Shown in pieces: positions 33,718 to 42,636 of a DNA stretch of 64,000 bases. The first letter of the stretch is position 1. The number at the start of each line of letters is the position of its first letter. A program made the position numbers and the translations under genes. A model generated the notes under the pieces. It was not told the origin of the DNA. It ran no database searches and saw only the letters and a list, made by a program, of their open reading frames with translations. Source of the DNA: Nitrospira sp. (GTDB lineage: Bacteria; Nitrospirota; Nitrospiria; Nitrospirales; Nitrospiraceae); assembly GCA_024998595.1 (NCBI GenBank), contig JACOEK010000003.1:434001-498000 (forward strand), given 5' to 3'.

Positions 33718-35400
33718 ATGACAGCACAGCATTTCAGACCGATTCAGCATCCACCACGCATCATGCGGCGACATGCGGCGGGACATCTTGTGGTCTTGAT
33801 GCTGATGTTGTGGCTGTGTGACCTTGTTGCCGGAGGAACCGGCGCTCTGGCCCAGAATATCGTCAGCACGCCTAGCGCCCTTTCATTCACGGTGGCGCAG
33901 GGAGGCACAGTCTCAGGAACCGTCAGCCTGAAGAAGTCGAGCACCGACCAACATAGTTACCTCCTCAGCACGAACCAGGGCTGGATTTGGCTGAACCCGG
34001 CTTACGGCAGCACACAGACCATTACCACGGAAACAGACTCCCTAACTGTCACGGTGAATACCTCGGCGATGGGGCTCGGAGTGGGGACCTATTCCGGAGT
34101 CGTGTACATCGGAGAATCGGGCCCTGGCGTGTCAACCCTCTTACGCATTCCCGTGACCACCACGGTGACCGCAGCGGGCAGCACGCCACCACCCCCACCA
34201 CCTCCATCAACTACTCCCCCACCGCCCTCGACGACACCGCCCCCGCCGTCCACGACTCCTCCACCTCCGCCGCCCGCCGCAGCGACGCCGCCTCCCCCGC
34301 CGCCGACCGGTTCACTGACGCCCATGCTGCAGGCCTTCCCGTCCGCACTTGCGCTGACCGCCGCGAAGGGCAATACGGCCACCGGTGTGTTCAATTTGCA
34401 AAAGTCCAGCACGCAACAAAGCACTTACAGCATTAGCGCCAACCAGGCGTGGACGGCGTTAAACCCGCCCTACGGCAGCACGCAGACCATTACCACGGAA
34501 ATCGATCCCATCACGGTCACCGTCAACACGTCCGCCATGAACGTGGGAAGCTACACGGGGGTCGTCTATATCGTAGAAAGCGGGCCTAATGGATCGCAGA
34601 CCTTGCGCATCCCCGTCTCGCTGTCCGTCCTCGCCAGTGGCAGCGCGACGCCGCCACCGCCGCCATCAACCACGCCGCCGCCACCCTCGACGACGCCGTC
34701 CACGACTCCTCCACCTCCGCCGCCCGCCGCAGCGACGCCGCCTCCCCCGCCGCCGACCGGTTCACTGACGCCCATGCTGCAGGCCTTCCCGTCCGCACTT
34801 GCGCTGACCGCCGCGAAGGGCAATACGGCCACCGGTGTGTTCAATTTGCAAAAGTCCAGCACGCAACAAAGCACTTACAGCATTAGCGCCAACCAGGCGT
34901 GGACGGCGTTAAACCCGCCCTACGGCAGCACGCAGACCATTACCACGGAAATCGATCCCATCACGGTCACCGTCAACACGTCCGCCATGAACGTGGGAAG
35001 CTACACGGGGGTCGTCTATATCGTAGAAAGCGGGCCTAATGGATCGCAGACCTTGCGCATCCCCGTCTCGCTGTCCGTCCTCGCCAGTGGCAGCGCGACG
35101 CCGCCACCGCCGCCATCACCGACTGGAGGCGCCACCTCGCCGCCACCACCTCCTTCGGGAACCACAACCGGCACGGTCACAGTGATGTGGAATGCGAACA
35201 CCGAAGCGGACCTGCAGGGCTATCGAGTGTACGTCGGCACCAGGTCCGGCGCGCGCACGCAGGCCTTCGATGTCGGCAATGTCACCTCAACCCGTTTGAC
35301 GCTGCCGATAGGCTCCACCTATTTCTTTGTGGTAACGGCCTACGATAAAAGCGGCAATGAAAGTTCTCCATCGGGAGAGTTAAGTCGAAGCCTGTTCTAG
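33718..35400 (+). CDS. Secreted proline-rich protein with BACON-like and FnIII-like domains
   Basis: 560 residues from the ATG at 33718, which has an AAGGGAGT site. N-terminal export signal (LVVLMLMLWLCDLVAGGTGALAQ). Three related beta domains of about 110 residues follow (each with W-x-LNP-x-YGSTQTITTE and TVTVNTSAM), of the type seen in BACON-like adhesion or carbohydrate-binding modules, separated by PPPP/TTPP linkers. Domains 2 and 3 are identical at the DNA level over 425 bases. The C-terminus is a fibronectin type III-like module (TVMWNANTEADLQGYRVYVGT). Cell-surface or extracellular role is likely; binding target unknown. The gene is controlled by a sigma-54 promoter. Confidence 0.8.
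   Translation: MTAQHFRPIQHPPRIMRRHAAGHLVVLMLMLWLCDLVAGGTGALAQNIVSTPSALSFTVAQGGTVSGTVSLKKSSTDQHSYLLSTNQGWIWLNPAYGSTQTITTETDSLTVTVNTSAMGLGVGTYSGVVYIGESGPGVSTLLRIPVTTTVTAAGSTPPPPPPPSTTPPPPSTTPPPPSTTPPPPPPAAATPPPPPPTGSLTPMLQAFPSALALTAAKGNTATGVFNLQKSSTQQSTYSISANQAWTALNPPYGSTQTITTEIDPITVTVNTSAMNVGSYTGVVYIVESGPNGSQTLRIPVSLSVLASGSATPPPPPSTTPPPPSTTPSTTPPPPPPAAATPPPPPPTGSLTPMLQAFPSALALTAAKGNTATGVFNLQKSSTQQSTYSISANQAWTALNPPYGSTQTITTEIDPITVTVNTSAMNVGSYTGVVYIVESGPNGSQTLRIPVSLSVLASGSATPPPPPSPTGGATSPPPPPSGTTTGTVTVMWNANTEADLQGYRVYVGTRSGARTQAFDVGNVTSTRLTLPIGSTYFFVVTAYDKSGNESSPSGELSRSLF
34244..35118 (+). repeat. Exact 425-bp direct duplication inside the secreted protein gene
   Basis: 34244-34668 and 34694-35118 are identical at every base I compared, with a 450-base offset (150 codons). 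The unit carries a whole beta domain plus part of a proline-rich linker. The lack of silent differences indicates a very recent duplication or ongoing gene conversion. Confidence 0.9.
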
Positions 35401-35463
35401 AAATATGTCTATTGAACAGACTTGACCGCTCTTCCCTCAAGCCTGTATAACGGGCGCTGTACC

Positions 35464-35506
35464 TTTGAGCCCGCTCCGAAGGAACGTGTCTTCGAGCGGG
35501 CTCAAA
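35464..35506 (+). terminator. Long hairpin between the secreted-protein gene and the tRNA
   Basis: TTTGAGCCCGCTCCGAAG (35464-35481) pairs with CTTCGAGCGGGCTCAAA (35490-35506), a 17-bp stem with one bulge and an 8-base loop. AAAAG follows instead of a T-run. It starts 63 bases after the stop codon at 35400 and ends 10 bases before the tRNA, so it may terminate the gene transcript or bound the tRNA transcript. Confidence 0.6.
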
Positions 35507-35516
35507 AGTGTGAGAA

Positions 35517-35592
35517 GCGCCCGTAGCTCAATGGATAGAGCATCTGACTACGGATCAGAAGGTTACAGGTTCAAGTCCTGTCGGGCGCACCA
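35517..35592 (+). tRNA. tRNA-Arg (ACG)
   Basis: 76 bases including the encoded CCA. Acceptor GCGCCCG pairs with CGGGCGC; D-arm GCTCAATGGATAGAGC; anticodon stem TCTGA/TCAGA holds the loop CTACGGA with anticodon ACG; T-arm ACAGG TTCAAGT CCTGT. An A discriminator precedes CCA. Good structure and all invariant positions present. Confidence 0.95.
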
Positions 35593-35799
35593 CGAAATCC
35601 CGCTTTTTCGCTACCCCTGCATCCAGCATTCGCCTAATCCTCACCACCTTCCCACTGATCCCCGTTCACAGCATACTGCGGACCTGGACAGACATTCGGA
35701 AAAATCTTTGTGCGATACATACGAGAGCCTGAAGCCCATCTTTTGACTCTCGCCGGATCGCTTTCCATTTGGTCCCAATGGCATGTGTTCGGCTGGCGA

Positions 35800-36429
35800 T
35801 CACCAGTAGTGCCGCCGGAAATACCTTGAAATTCGGGGATAGGGAGCGACCTCATACAGGCGGCTCTGCATCTCCGCCGGCTGGGGAAGTACTGTCACCA
35901 GCTGATCCGGGACCAATGCCGGATATTTGTCACGAATCTCATTTTCCACCTCTTGACGCCCCTGATTGTCAAGCACCATAGAGACAAAGACCATCCGACC
36001 GTACCGAGGCGATTCCACGCCGAATCTCCAGGTTCCAACAAATATCGCCGGCCCCTCTTCTATCGAAAATGAACATCCAAGATCTGCAATCGATAAAAAC
36101 GGGCCTTCGTGAATTTTCACCCGAGTCATTTCATAACGTCCCGGCGGGATAAACACGGCGAACGGCGTATTGCTCCCATCCACGGCGATGCGATACCGAG
36201 CGCCTCCAGTCTGCTCAATCAATTCAACCTCTTTCACAGCTGGTGCAAACTTTCGTGCTCGATCTCCGGTCAGCACCGTGACGACTTGTCCGATAAGGAG
36301 CACCTTCCGGCTTTCATCAGACGGTGACAGGAGAGAAGAAGCCTCGGTCACACAGCCGTTCATGCTCAAGAGGAAGCACATCGATGCGAGGCACACAGCC
36401 CAAGAGAACTTTGCGGAGCATGGCTTCAT
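35800..36429 (-). CDS. Hypothetical lipoprotein
   Basis: 209 residues. A signal peptide of the lipoprotein type ends with MNGC. The mature part has a beta-rich fold (FVGTWRFGVESPRYGRMVFVSMV) with a possible carboxypeptidase-regulatory-like/transthyretin fold (PFAVFIPPGRYEMTRVKI). The C-terminus is basic and aromatic (RYFRRHYW). No family recognised with certainty; probably envelope-associated. Confidence 0.6.
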   Translation of the reverse strand: MKPCSAKFSWAVCLASMCFLLSMNGCVTEASSLLSPSDESRKVLLIGQVVTVLTGDRARKFAPAVKEVELIEQTGGARYRIAVDGSNTPFAVFIPPGRYEMTRVKIHEGPFLSIADLGCSFSIEEGPAIFVGTWRFGVESPRYGRMVFVSMVLDNQGRQEVENEIRDKYPALVPDQLVTVLPQPAEMQSRLYEVAPYPRISRYFRRHYW

Positions 36430-36975
36430 GCGAGAATTATACAGAACCTTATACGCGGCATGCCGAACCTGACAGTTTCACTGGCATCCTTCTACGGTTA
36501 GAGGCAGAACGTCGTCAGTCATCACAGTATTGAATCTTCCAGCCTCCTCAAAGGGCGGGTTATGGCCAGACTGTTCAAACCAGATCAGCGGTGTGCACAC
36601 AGCCCGCAGCTCGCAAAGGCCATGGAAAGGCCCAGGAGCGCCAAACGAAGTCGCCTTGGATGTGTGATGGCAACACGTACATGCAGCGACAAGTGCCCCC
36701 GATTGTATTCTCACCGGAGGGCGGTCGCAGGGCACAACCGTAAAGTGTGATCAGCTAGACGACAATATTGGCTGGGCAAACGGGATCAGCCTCCGTTCAC
36801 AACGGATGCAATCTGTATTCTTGAACTTCGGGTCACGCATGGAAACTTCTTCGCTATGGACAGATTATCGACTGGCTTGCCTTCAGCGGACCTTACATAA
36901 CTCCTTTCAAACCAACAGTCCGTAGGCGCGAAGCTGCCTCGTATTTTCTGCCTCAGTCATTGTCACATGCCTGAA
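36430..36975. other. Intergenic region without assigned gene
   Basis: About 550 bases. Short ORFs in this stretch (e.g. 36478-36735 on the minus strand) have no ribosome binding site or recognisable product. No repeat or tRNA seen. Near the right end lies the dyad motif described at 36976. Confidence 0.4.
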
Positions 36976-37017
36976 CTAGGGCCATGCCTAGTTTGAGGAT
37001 CACCACATCCTGCTAGT
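36976..37017 (+). promoter_or_regulatory. CTAGG-N6-CCTAG dyad and -10-like element (site 1)
   Basis: CTAGG (36976-36980), GCCATG, CCTAG (36987-36991), then GCTAGT at 37012-37017, 20 bases after the dyad. The dyad centre is about 28.5 bases before the -10-like hexamer, near position -41 of the likely start site. It is upstream of the YtxH gene (ATG at 37112). Confidence 0.55.
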
Positions 37018-37111
37018 CTCAACTCACGCGCCGGACACGTGATTGACGTCACGGGAACTACGCAGAATATTCACCATCACAATCAACGGACACCGTCGAA
37101 GGAGGTCGAAC

Positions 37112-37444
37112 ATGTATACGGACGATTCTTCCAATTCCAACTGGTCGGCATTCATGGCAGGCGCATTGATCGGCGCTGGAGTCGCGCTCCTCTTAGCGCC
37201 ACAGTCAGGCAACGAACTTCGCTCGACCTTGCGTGACTATGCATCCAAAGCGAAGGACGAACTGGACGAGGCGACAGAACAGGGCCGCGCGGCCTGGGAT
37301 TCCGCCGTGGAGCGAGGCCAGGAATATGTCGAGGGTGGCAAACAAACCTTACGCAAGGCCGGCCGTGCCGCTCGTGATTTTGTGGATGAGACCATGCAGA
37401 CCGCCGAACAGACGGCAGAAGAAGTCACGTCACGGCGCGGGTAA
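37112..37444 (+). CDS. YtxH-like membrane-anchored protein
   Basis: 110 residues from the ATG at 37112, with a strong GGAGG ribosome binding site. A single N-terminal membrane helix (FMAGALIGAGVALLLAP) followed by the S-G-x-E-L-R pattern of YtxH-type proteins and a long, charged amphipathic helical tail (KDELDEATEQGRAAWDS). Typically stress-induced small proteins. The gene is preceded by dyad site 1. Confidence 0.8.
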   Translation: MYTDDSSNSNWSAFMAGALIGAGVALLLAPQSGNELRSTLRDYASKAKDELDEATEQGRAAWDSAVERGQEYVEGGKQTLRKAGRAARDFVDETMQTAEQTAEEVTSRRG

Positions 37445-37509
37445 CTATGACCATATGCGATAGGTAGAGAGTCCATGTCATCCAACAATGTCAAAAAGGA
37501 ACCGTCATC

Positions 37510-37818
37510 ATGATGAGACAGCTCACACATTTTATCTTCGCGGTCGCCATGATTACCCTGGTGGGCTGCCAGTCCACCACCGGGAAGACAGCCGGACAAA
37601 GCATCGACGACGCGTCGATCACCACAGCCGTGCAGGCCAAGCTGTCCTCGGACCGCCTCTCGAACTTCTCACGCATCGATGTCGATACGGAGCGAGGAAT
37701 TGTGACTCTTAATGGAGTCGTCAAATCTGCAGAACAAAAAATGCGGGTTGTCGAACTGGCTCGCGGGGTAGCCGGTGTCCGCACAGTGAACAACAATTTG
37801 CAGATTCAAGCCCAATAA
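37510..37818 (+). CDS. BON-domain lipoprotein
   Basis: 102 residues. Lipoprotein signal with LVGC; mature part has one BON domain (DASITTAVQAKLSSDRL...IDVDTERGIVTLNGVVKS...VVELARGVAGVRTVNNNL), like the OsmY/Kbp types that bind phospholipid or peptidoglycan surfaces. Envelope-located. 65 bases after the YtxH gene; may share its transcript. Confidence 0.88.
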   Translation: MMRQLTHFIFAVAMITLVGCQSTTGKTAGQSIDDASITTAVQAKLSSDRLSNFSRIDVDTERGIVTLNGVVKSAEQKMRVVELARGVAGVRTVNNNLQIQAQ

Positions 37819-37894
37819 GTATTCAGGGTGATCACAATCGGGAGGAGGCGGTGGCGACAAAGTCCATAGCCGCCTTAGGGGTAGGAGGTTTATT

Positions 37895-39364
37895 ATGACG
37901 CGCCATTCATCACATCTGCTGCCTGTCTTGTTCTCAGCCCTGCTGGTGGGAGGGTGCAGTCATTCAATACCAACATCAACATCCAAGCCCGTGCCGCCTC
38001 CTCTCACGAGCGCCGTGCCCACTTTTCCCGCTCAGACCAAAGAGGACTCCCGGGCGCCTATGTCCCAGGTGCCCGTTCAAATCAAAACAGACCTCACCCC
38101 TATTCAGACCGCCATCCGAAACGCCATTCCCGAGAGAATCACCGAGGCGGGACATCCTCTGGGACAGGAGTTTCGATGGACGTTTGTGAGAAACGGGCAG
38201 CCGAGCGTTTTTATCCAGGACGGTCTGGTCGCCATCCATGCCGAATACAAGGGTGATATCGAATCGCGAGGCAGTTCACGCGCCTGCCGCCTGGACCCGG
38301 TGTATGCGTCTATCGATGCCACGGGGAAATTGACGATGGTTCAGAACGGCGATGCCCTCTCGTTCGGATTCGAACCGACACAGACGGCAGTGGGGACGAA
38401 GCCTGAGAGTGATGCGCGCTGTAATATGTTCAATGTCCCGGTGACGGAACAAATTCCCGAACTGTTCGCACTGCCGGAGATCAAGACGGCGCTGGCTGAA
38501 TCCGTACATCCTCAAGAATTTGGCATTCCACTTCAGCGGATCTGGGACGACCTGGGAGGACCGCTGTCCATGCCGATCGCCTCACTGAATACTCGCGCCT
38601 GTATGTATGGGAATCCGCGAGAAATGGTCCTCGGCGGACAAAAGGGCACCACCCAGGAGACGGTGATCTCGGGAACGGCGATAGAGATGCCGTTCGTCAC
38701 ATATGAAACGACCTGTACGGAGGCTGCCCCCACGGTCGCCCTGGTCAACTCAGGTTCGCTTCCCACCGATAATAAGCCCTATACCCTGGTGGCACGGATT
38801 CCGCTGTCATACCAGCAGGTCTCCCATCAATTGCAGAGCAAACTGTTCCACCAATCACTGTTCCTGGGTACCGCCTCGGACACGGCGGTCATCGAACGGG
38901 TCTCGGCCTCGGACGCCAATGGACGAGCCCTGGTGGCAATCGAGACGACCGGCGATCTCAAGGGCACGATCTATTATTGGGGAACGCCTCGTCTGGAAGA
39001 GGGTGGACGCAGCATTTCTATTCCAGATCTGCAAATGGCCAATGAGTCTAAAGCGGCTATTGACTCCATACGCATCGGGTACTGGCAGCTTGTGGATCGG
39101 GAGTTGAATAACAAACTGAGACAGGCCATGACTGTAGACATCTCTCCACAAGTCGATCGATTGAAACAGACCATTACCGGAACCCATCGAACGGGCGGCA
39201 CCACGATGGATATTTTGATAACCCGCCAGCAGCCGGATCATGTCCGTTCCACGCCGCAGGGGCTGACCGCAACCATTATGCTGGAGGGGACCGCCAACGC
39301 AACGGGTCAGGTCACCCTTGAACAACAGAGTCCGCGCGCCTTGCTCCGTCAGGAAGTCCGATAA
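37895..39364 (+). CDS. DUF4403-family lipoprotein
   Basis: 489 residues with a lipoprotein signal ending in LVGGC. Long beta-sheet-rich protein with the style of DUF4403 (IPLSYQQVSHQLQSKLF, RELNNKLRQAM, and C-terminal ATIMLEGTANATGQVTL). Predicted periplasmic, anchored in the outer or inner membrane, function unknown. Preceded by AGGAGG within a purine-rich region. Neighbours are BON and hemerythrin genes. Confidence 0.8.
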   Translation: MTRHSSHLLPVLFSALLVGGCSHSIPTSTSKPVPPPLTSAVPTFPAQTKEDSRAPMSQVPVQIKTDLTPIQTAIRNAIPERITEAGHPLGQEFRWTFVRNGQPSVFIQDGLVAIHAEYKGDIESRGSSRACRLDPVYASIDATGKLTMVQNGDALSFGFEPTQTAVGTKPESDARCNMFNVPVTEQIPELFALPEIKTALAESVHPQEFGIPLQRIWDDLGGPLSMPIASLNTRACMYGNPREMVLGGQKGTTQETVISGTAIEMPFVTYETTCTEAAPTVALVNSGSLPTDNKPYTLVARIPLSYQQVSHQLQSKLFHQSLFLGTASDTAVIERVSASDANGRALVAIETTGDLKGTIYYWGTPRLEEGGRSISIPDLQMANESKAAIDSIRIGYWQLVDRELNNKLRQAMTVDISPQVDRLKQTITGTHRTGGTTMDILITRQQPDHVRSTPQGLTATIMLEGTANATGQVTLEQQSPRALLRQEVR

Positions 39365-39402
39365 CAGCCGGCGCTCACGCTATGCCACGCGGAGGCGGAT
39401 CT

Positions 39403-39819
39403 ATGGAACGAAGACCCACGCTGCAGGAGACCGCCGACATCATCAAGATCATGAAGAATGAGCATCGTCAGATCTTGGCGCTGTTTCAGGTCTATCTGGG
39501 AACGGAATCGGACTCCAGACATTCGCTCGTCGATCAAATTCTCCAGCGGCTCGACGACCACTTCGAATGGGAGGAAGCACTCTTCACGGAGGATATTCGC
39601 ATCCAGGAGCAGGGCACCTCAGTCCTCCGGCGCATCCTGCTCGACCACGAAGAAGTGAAGGCGATGATGAACGAATTACGGCAGGCCGAAACAGACGACG
39701 ACGAGTCGATGGACCAGTTCTTTGAAGATACGATGCAGACCGTCCGGGTCCATTTTCATGCAGAAGAGCGTGACTTGATTCCTCTATTTGAAGCGATAAC
39801 CACGTCGCCCGGAAGTTGA
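39403..39819 (+). CDS. Hemerythrin HHE-domain protein
   Basis: 138 residues from the ATG at 39403 (GGAGG seven bases before). A four-helix hemerythrin-like fold: IMKNEHRQIL, DDHFEWEEALF, LLDHEEVKAM, and VRVHFHAEERDLIPLFE give the His/Glu/Asp ligands of a di-iron site. Oxygen or redox sensing, or iron handling, is likely; precise role unknown. It is on the same strand as the envelope genes before it. Confidence 0.9.
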   Translation: MERRPTLQETADIIKIMKNEHRQILALFQVYLGTESDSRHSLVDQILQRLDDHFEWEEALFTEDIRIQEQGTSVLRRILLDHEEVKAMMNELRQAETDDDESMDQFFEDTMQTVRVHFHAEERDLIPLFEAITTSPGS

Positions 39820-39908
39820 CCGGCGACGCGCGCATACGCCGACGTGTTCGACAAGGACCGTCACCTGCGCCATCCTTTCATGCCTCATTCAGAACGGAGT
39901 GTGATTAC

Positions 39909-41012
39909 GTGAGCCGGTCTCCATTGCGTTTTGCTGTCGTCGGCTTGGGCCATATTTCGCAGATGGCTGTCCTGCCTGCTTTTTCTCATGCGACTTCCGC
40001 GGCCAGGCTCACGGCACTCGTTTCTGACGATCCATTAAAACGCCGCCTTCTCGCCACGCGCTACGGCATCACACATACCTATGCCTATAAAGACTTCGAC
40101 GCCTGTCTGCGAAGCGGCCAAATCGATGCCGTTTATATCGCACTCCCCAATAGCCTCCATCGCGAATACGCCATTCGCGCCGCCAAAGCAGGGATTCATA
40201 TCCTCTGCGAAAAACCCATGGCTGTGACCAGTTCCGACTGCCGCCGGATGCTACGCGCCGCCGAACAGCATCGAGTAAAACTGATGATCGCGTATCGTTT
40301 GCATTTTGAACCGTGCAATCTCTTCACCATCAACCTCATTCAATCGGGACGACTGGGAGAACCGCGGCTGTTCAATTCGGTCTTTACCCAACAGGTCCGT
40401 GCCGGGGACATCCGTTTGCGGGAACCGCTCGGCGGGGGGCCGCTGTACGACATCGGCGTCTATTGCATCAATGCGGCTCGCTACCTATTTCGAGATGAGC
40501 CGACAGAAGTCACCGCACTGACTGGTCATGGTCCAGATCGCCGATTTCAATCCGTAGAGGAATCTGCCGGAGCCGTCATGCGATTTTCCCGCGATCGTCT
40601 GGCAACCTTTACCTGCAGTTTCGGCGCGGCCGATGCGGCCACTTACGAAATCGTGGGCACCAAAGGAAAAGTGCGGGTGGAACCGGCCTATGAATATGTG
40701 GGAGGTCTGAAAGCTTCCGTCACGATCGGGGGGAAGACCAGCGTGCGGGAGTTTAAACCGGGCGATCAGTTCGCACCACAACTCATCTATTTCGCCCGTT
40801 GTGTGAAGGAAGATCGCCAGCCGGAACCAAACGGAACGGAGGGCCTGCTCGATGTGCAGATCATCGAAGCGCTGCGGCGTTCCGCTCAGCGCAAACGGTC
40901 GATCGCCATTCATCTCCAGGCGAAACGCGTCCGCCCGGATCTTACGCTCCGGATGCACCGCCCCCCGGTCTCCAAGCCTCACGGCGTGCATACGGAATCG
41001 CCCACACTTTAA
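39909..41012 (+). CDS. Gfo/Idh/MocA-family oxidoreductase
   Basis: 367 residues from a GTG at 39909 preceded by ACGGAGTG; a 398-residue frame begins earlier without a site. N-terminal Rossmann AVVGLGHISQMAVLPAF binds NAD(P), EKP motif in LCEKPMAVTS, and the C-terminal domain has GGGPLYDIGVYCINAARY. Family members dehydrogenate sugars, inositols or related polyols; the substrate is not seen. The C-terminus is basic. Next to the envelope stress genes. Confidence 0.9.
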   Translation: MSRSPLRFAVVGLGHISQMAVLPAFSHATSAARLTALVSDDPLKRRLLATRYGITHTYAYKDFDACLRSGQIDAVYIALPNSLHREYAIRAAKAGIHILCEKPMAVTSSDCRRMLRAAEQHRVKLMIAYRLHFEPCNLFTINLIQSGRLGEPRLFNSVFTQQVRAGDIRLREPLGGGPLYDIGVYCINAARYLFRDEPTEVTALTGHGPDRRFQSVEESAGAVMRFSRDRLATFTCSFGAADAATYEIVGTKGKVRVEPAYEYVGGLKASVTIGGKTSVREFKPGDQFAPQLIYFARCVKEDRQPEPNGTEGLLDVQIIEALRRSAQRKRSIAIHLQAKRVRPDLTLRMHRPPVSKPHGVHTESPTL

Positions 41013-41048
41013 CGATCCGGCAGGGCCAGGGTTGTGCGTCTTGTCGGA

Positions 41049-41091
41049 CTAGGGCTCTGCCCAGTTCAAAGGCGATTGTCGCGCCGATACG
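41049..41091 (+). promoter_or_regulatory. CTAGG-N6-CCTAG dyad (site 2)
   Basis: CTAGG (41049-41053), GCTCTG, CCCAG (41060-41064; one mismatch), and GATACG at 41086-41091, 21 bases after the dyad. Upstream of the DUF883-like gene (ATG 41158). Spacing puts the centre near -41.5. Confidence 0.5.
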
Positions 41092-41157
41092 CTGGGGCAG
41101 GTGGCGTCGTTGAAGCGGGACATAATTTAAGCATCTAAGCATCATGGAGGAGAGCCG

Positions 41158-41508
41158 ATGGAACAGGACTTGAAGAGTATGGAAGACCGAGCGAAACAAG
41201 CTGCGTCCTCAATAAAAGACACGGTCAATACAACAGCATCCTCCGCAGAACATCTCGCCAAGCGTGCTGGTGAGGCAGTGGAATCGGCCGCCGACCAGGT
41301 CCACTCCCATTTACCCAAAGACAGCACCGCCGGCGAGGCGGCGGAGACTGTCGCACGCAAAGTCAAAGAGACCTCAGCGTATCTACAAGAACAGGGCTTT
41401 GGAGGGGTCGTCGAGGATCTCGAGTTGCTCATTCGACGGTATCCGCTTCAGGCGCTCTTATTCGGGTTGGGATGCGGATACCTGTTATCCCGCGCAAGGA
41501 CCGATTAA
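41158..41508 (+). CDS. DUF883-like (ElaB/YqjD type) membrane-anchored protein
   Basis: 116 residues. Mostly a long amphipathic helix with Lys/Glu and Ala repeats, ending in a C-terminal membrane anchor (RRYPLQALLFGLGCGYLLS) with the RRYP preceding, as in ElaB/YqjD-type inner-membrane proteins that bind ribosomes in stationary phase. A GGAGAG ribosome binding site precedes the ATG. First of a tight block that continues to 44793. Confidence 0.8.
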   Translation: MEQDLKSMEDRAKQAASSIKDTVNTTASSAEHLAKRAGEAVESAADQVHSHLPKDSTAGEAAETVARKVKETSAYLQEQGFGGVVEDLELLIRRYPLQALLFGLGCGYLLSRARTD

Positions 41509-41526
41509 CCGAAAGAGGACGAATGT

Positions 41527-41934
41527 ATGGAAAATCCCCATCCGATTTCGATCGCCTCGTTGGTGACCGGTCTGGTTGAGGATCTCCGGCGGCTCTTTGC
41601 GCAGGAGATTCAGCTCGCCCGGCATGAAATGCAGCATGAGCTGGGGAAAGTCGTTAAAGGGGCCATGCACGCGGGCATTGCCATTATGTTGGCGATGCTG
41701 GCTACTCTGTTCCTCTTGATGACACTCGTCCATGTGCTTCACTCCTACAGCGGTCTCCCCCTGTGGGGCTGTTATGGAATCGTGGGATTACTCTCCGCTG
41801 CAGGAGGTGCCGCCTTTTTTGTTCGCCTGCTCACCATCGGAGCCACGCTTCGGCTCTGGCCGTTTCGCACCTTTTACTCATTGAAGGAAGATGCCAAATG
41901 GATCAAAGAACAGCTGCTATCGATCAAGACATAA
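41527..41934 (+). CDS. Holin-X-like membrane protein (phage holin superfamily)
   Basis: 135 residues with two membrane helices (AGIAIMLAMLATLFLLMTLVH, and CYGIVGLLSAAGGAAFFVRLL). An N-terminal amphipathic helix (LVEDLRRLFAQEIQLARHEM) precedes them, as in bacterial holin-X/DUF-type proteins seen beside DUF883 genes. Chromosomal, non-phage context; role in membrane stress is inference. The next gene overlaps by 37 bases. Confidence 0.75.
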   Translation: MENPHPISIASLVTGLVEDLRRLFAQEIQLARHEMQHELGKVVKGAMHAGIAIMLAMLATLFLLMTLVHVLHSYSGLPLWGCYGIVGLLSAAGGAAFFVRLLTIGATLRLWPFRTFYSLKEDAKWIKEQLLSIKT

Positions 41935-42614
41935 AAGATATCGTGCAGACGAGATTGGATATCGCCGAGAAACTCGAATTGTTGGAACAACGCATTATGG
42001 ACACGGCGGAAGGAGCCACGATGAAATTTTCGCGTTTGCTCGATGAAGGATCTCAAAGCGTCACCCAGATGGTGGACAAAACGAAAGCAGCCTTGGATCC
42101 CGTGCACAAGGTCGATGACTATCCTTGGCTCATGGTAGGAGGCGCCATTTGCGCCGGATATGTCATCGGTCTATTGGAAGCCCGTACACGGGCACAACGC
42201 AGCGGAGTCTATGCCTACTATCCCCCCGGCGCTCACGCATCCAGAGTCATGCCGGAGTCTGACAATCAGGCAAAAAAAACTTCGCGCCGTACCGAAGGCG
42301 TCTACGACTACTACCCCGATCCATCGGAGACGGTACGCAGGACTGAAACACGCCCCCGCACAAGTATCTGGGAAACAATTGGCCGCGAATTGGGACCGGA
42401 TACGGAGCAAGCCAAAGCAGCCTTGATGCAAGCGGGTCGCGCCCTCATGGGCGAATTCGCGAGCAAGTTGATCCCTGAGATCGCACGGTCTTTCGGGGTC
42501 ACCCTTCCCTCGCAGGGAAAACGCCCTCAGGATTTATATGAGAAAGCCTCGCACCCGGGAACCACAGCAGGCAGCGGCGCCCGGGCTTCAGCCGAAGCGA
42601 GCGCCCGCTTCTGA
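41898..42614 (+). CDS. Membrane-anchored protein with a single TM, unknown
   Basis: 238 residues from the ATG at 41898 (AAGGAAG site); a longer frame from 41763 is covered by the previous gene. N-terminal coiled-coil (DIVQTRLDIAEKLELLEQ), then one membrane helix (YPWLMVGGAICAGYVIGLLEA), then a tail with Tyr-Tyr-Pro motifs (YAYYPPG, YDYYPDP). The tail is low-complexity; no known family. It overlaps the holin-like gene and lies 22 bases before the YihY gene start. Confidence 0.6.
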   Translation: MDQRTAAIDQDIKDIVQTRLDIAEKLELLEQRIMDTAEGATMKFSRLLDEGSQSVTQMVDKTKAALDPVHKVDDYPWLMVGGAICAGYVIGLLEARTRAQRSGVYAYYPPGAHASRVMPESDNQAKKTSRRTEGVYDYYPDPSETVRRTETRPRTSIWETIGRELGPDTEQAKAALMQAGRALMGEFASKLIPEIARSFGVTLPSQGKRPQDLYEKASHPGTTAGSGARASAEASARF

Positions 42615-42636
42615 TGAGCCAACCAGAGGAGCCAGA

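Noticed and set aside
34185-35120. Tandem repeats in the proline-rich gene as a CRISPR or regulatory array
   Set aside because: They lie in frame in one gene and encode proline-rich linkers and beta domains.
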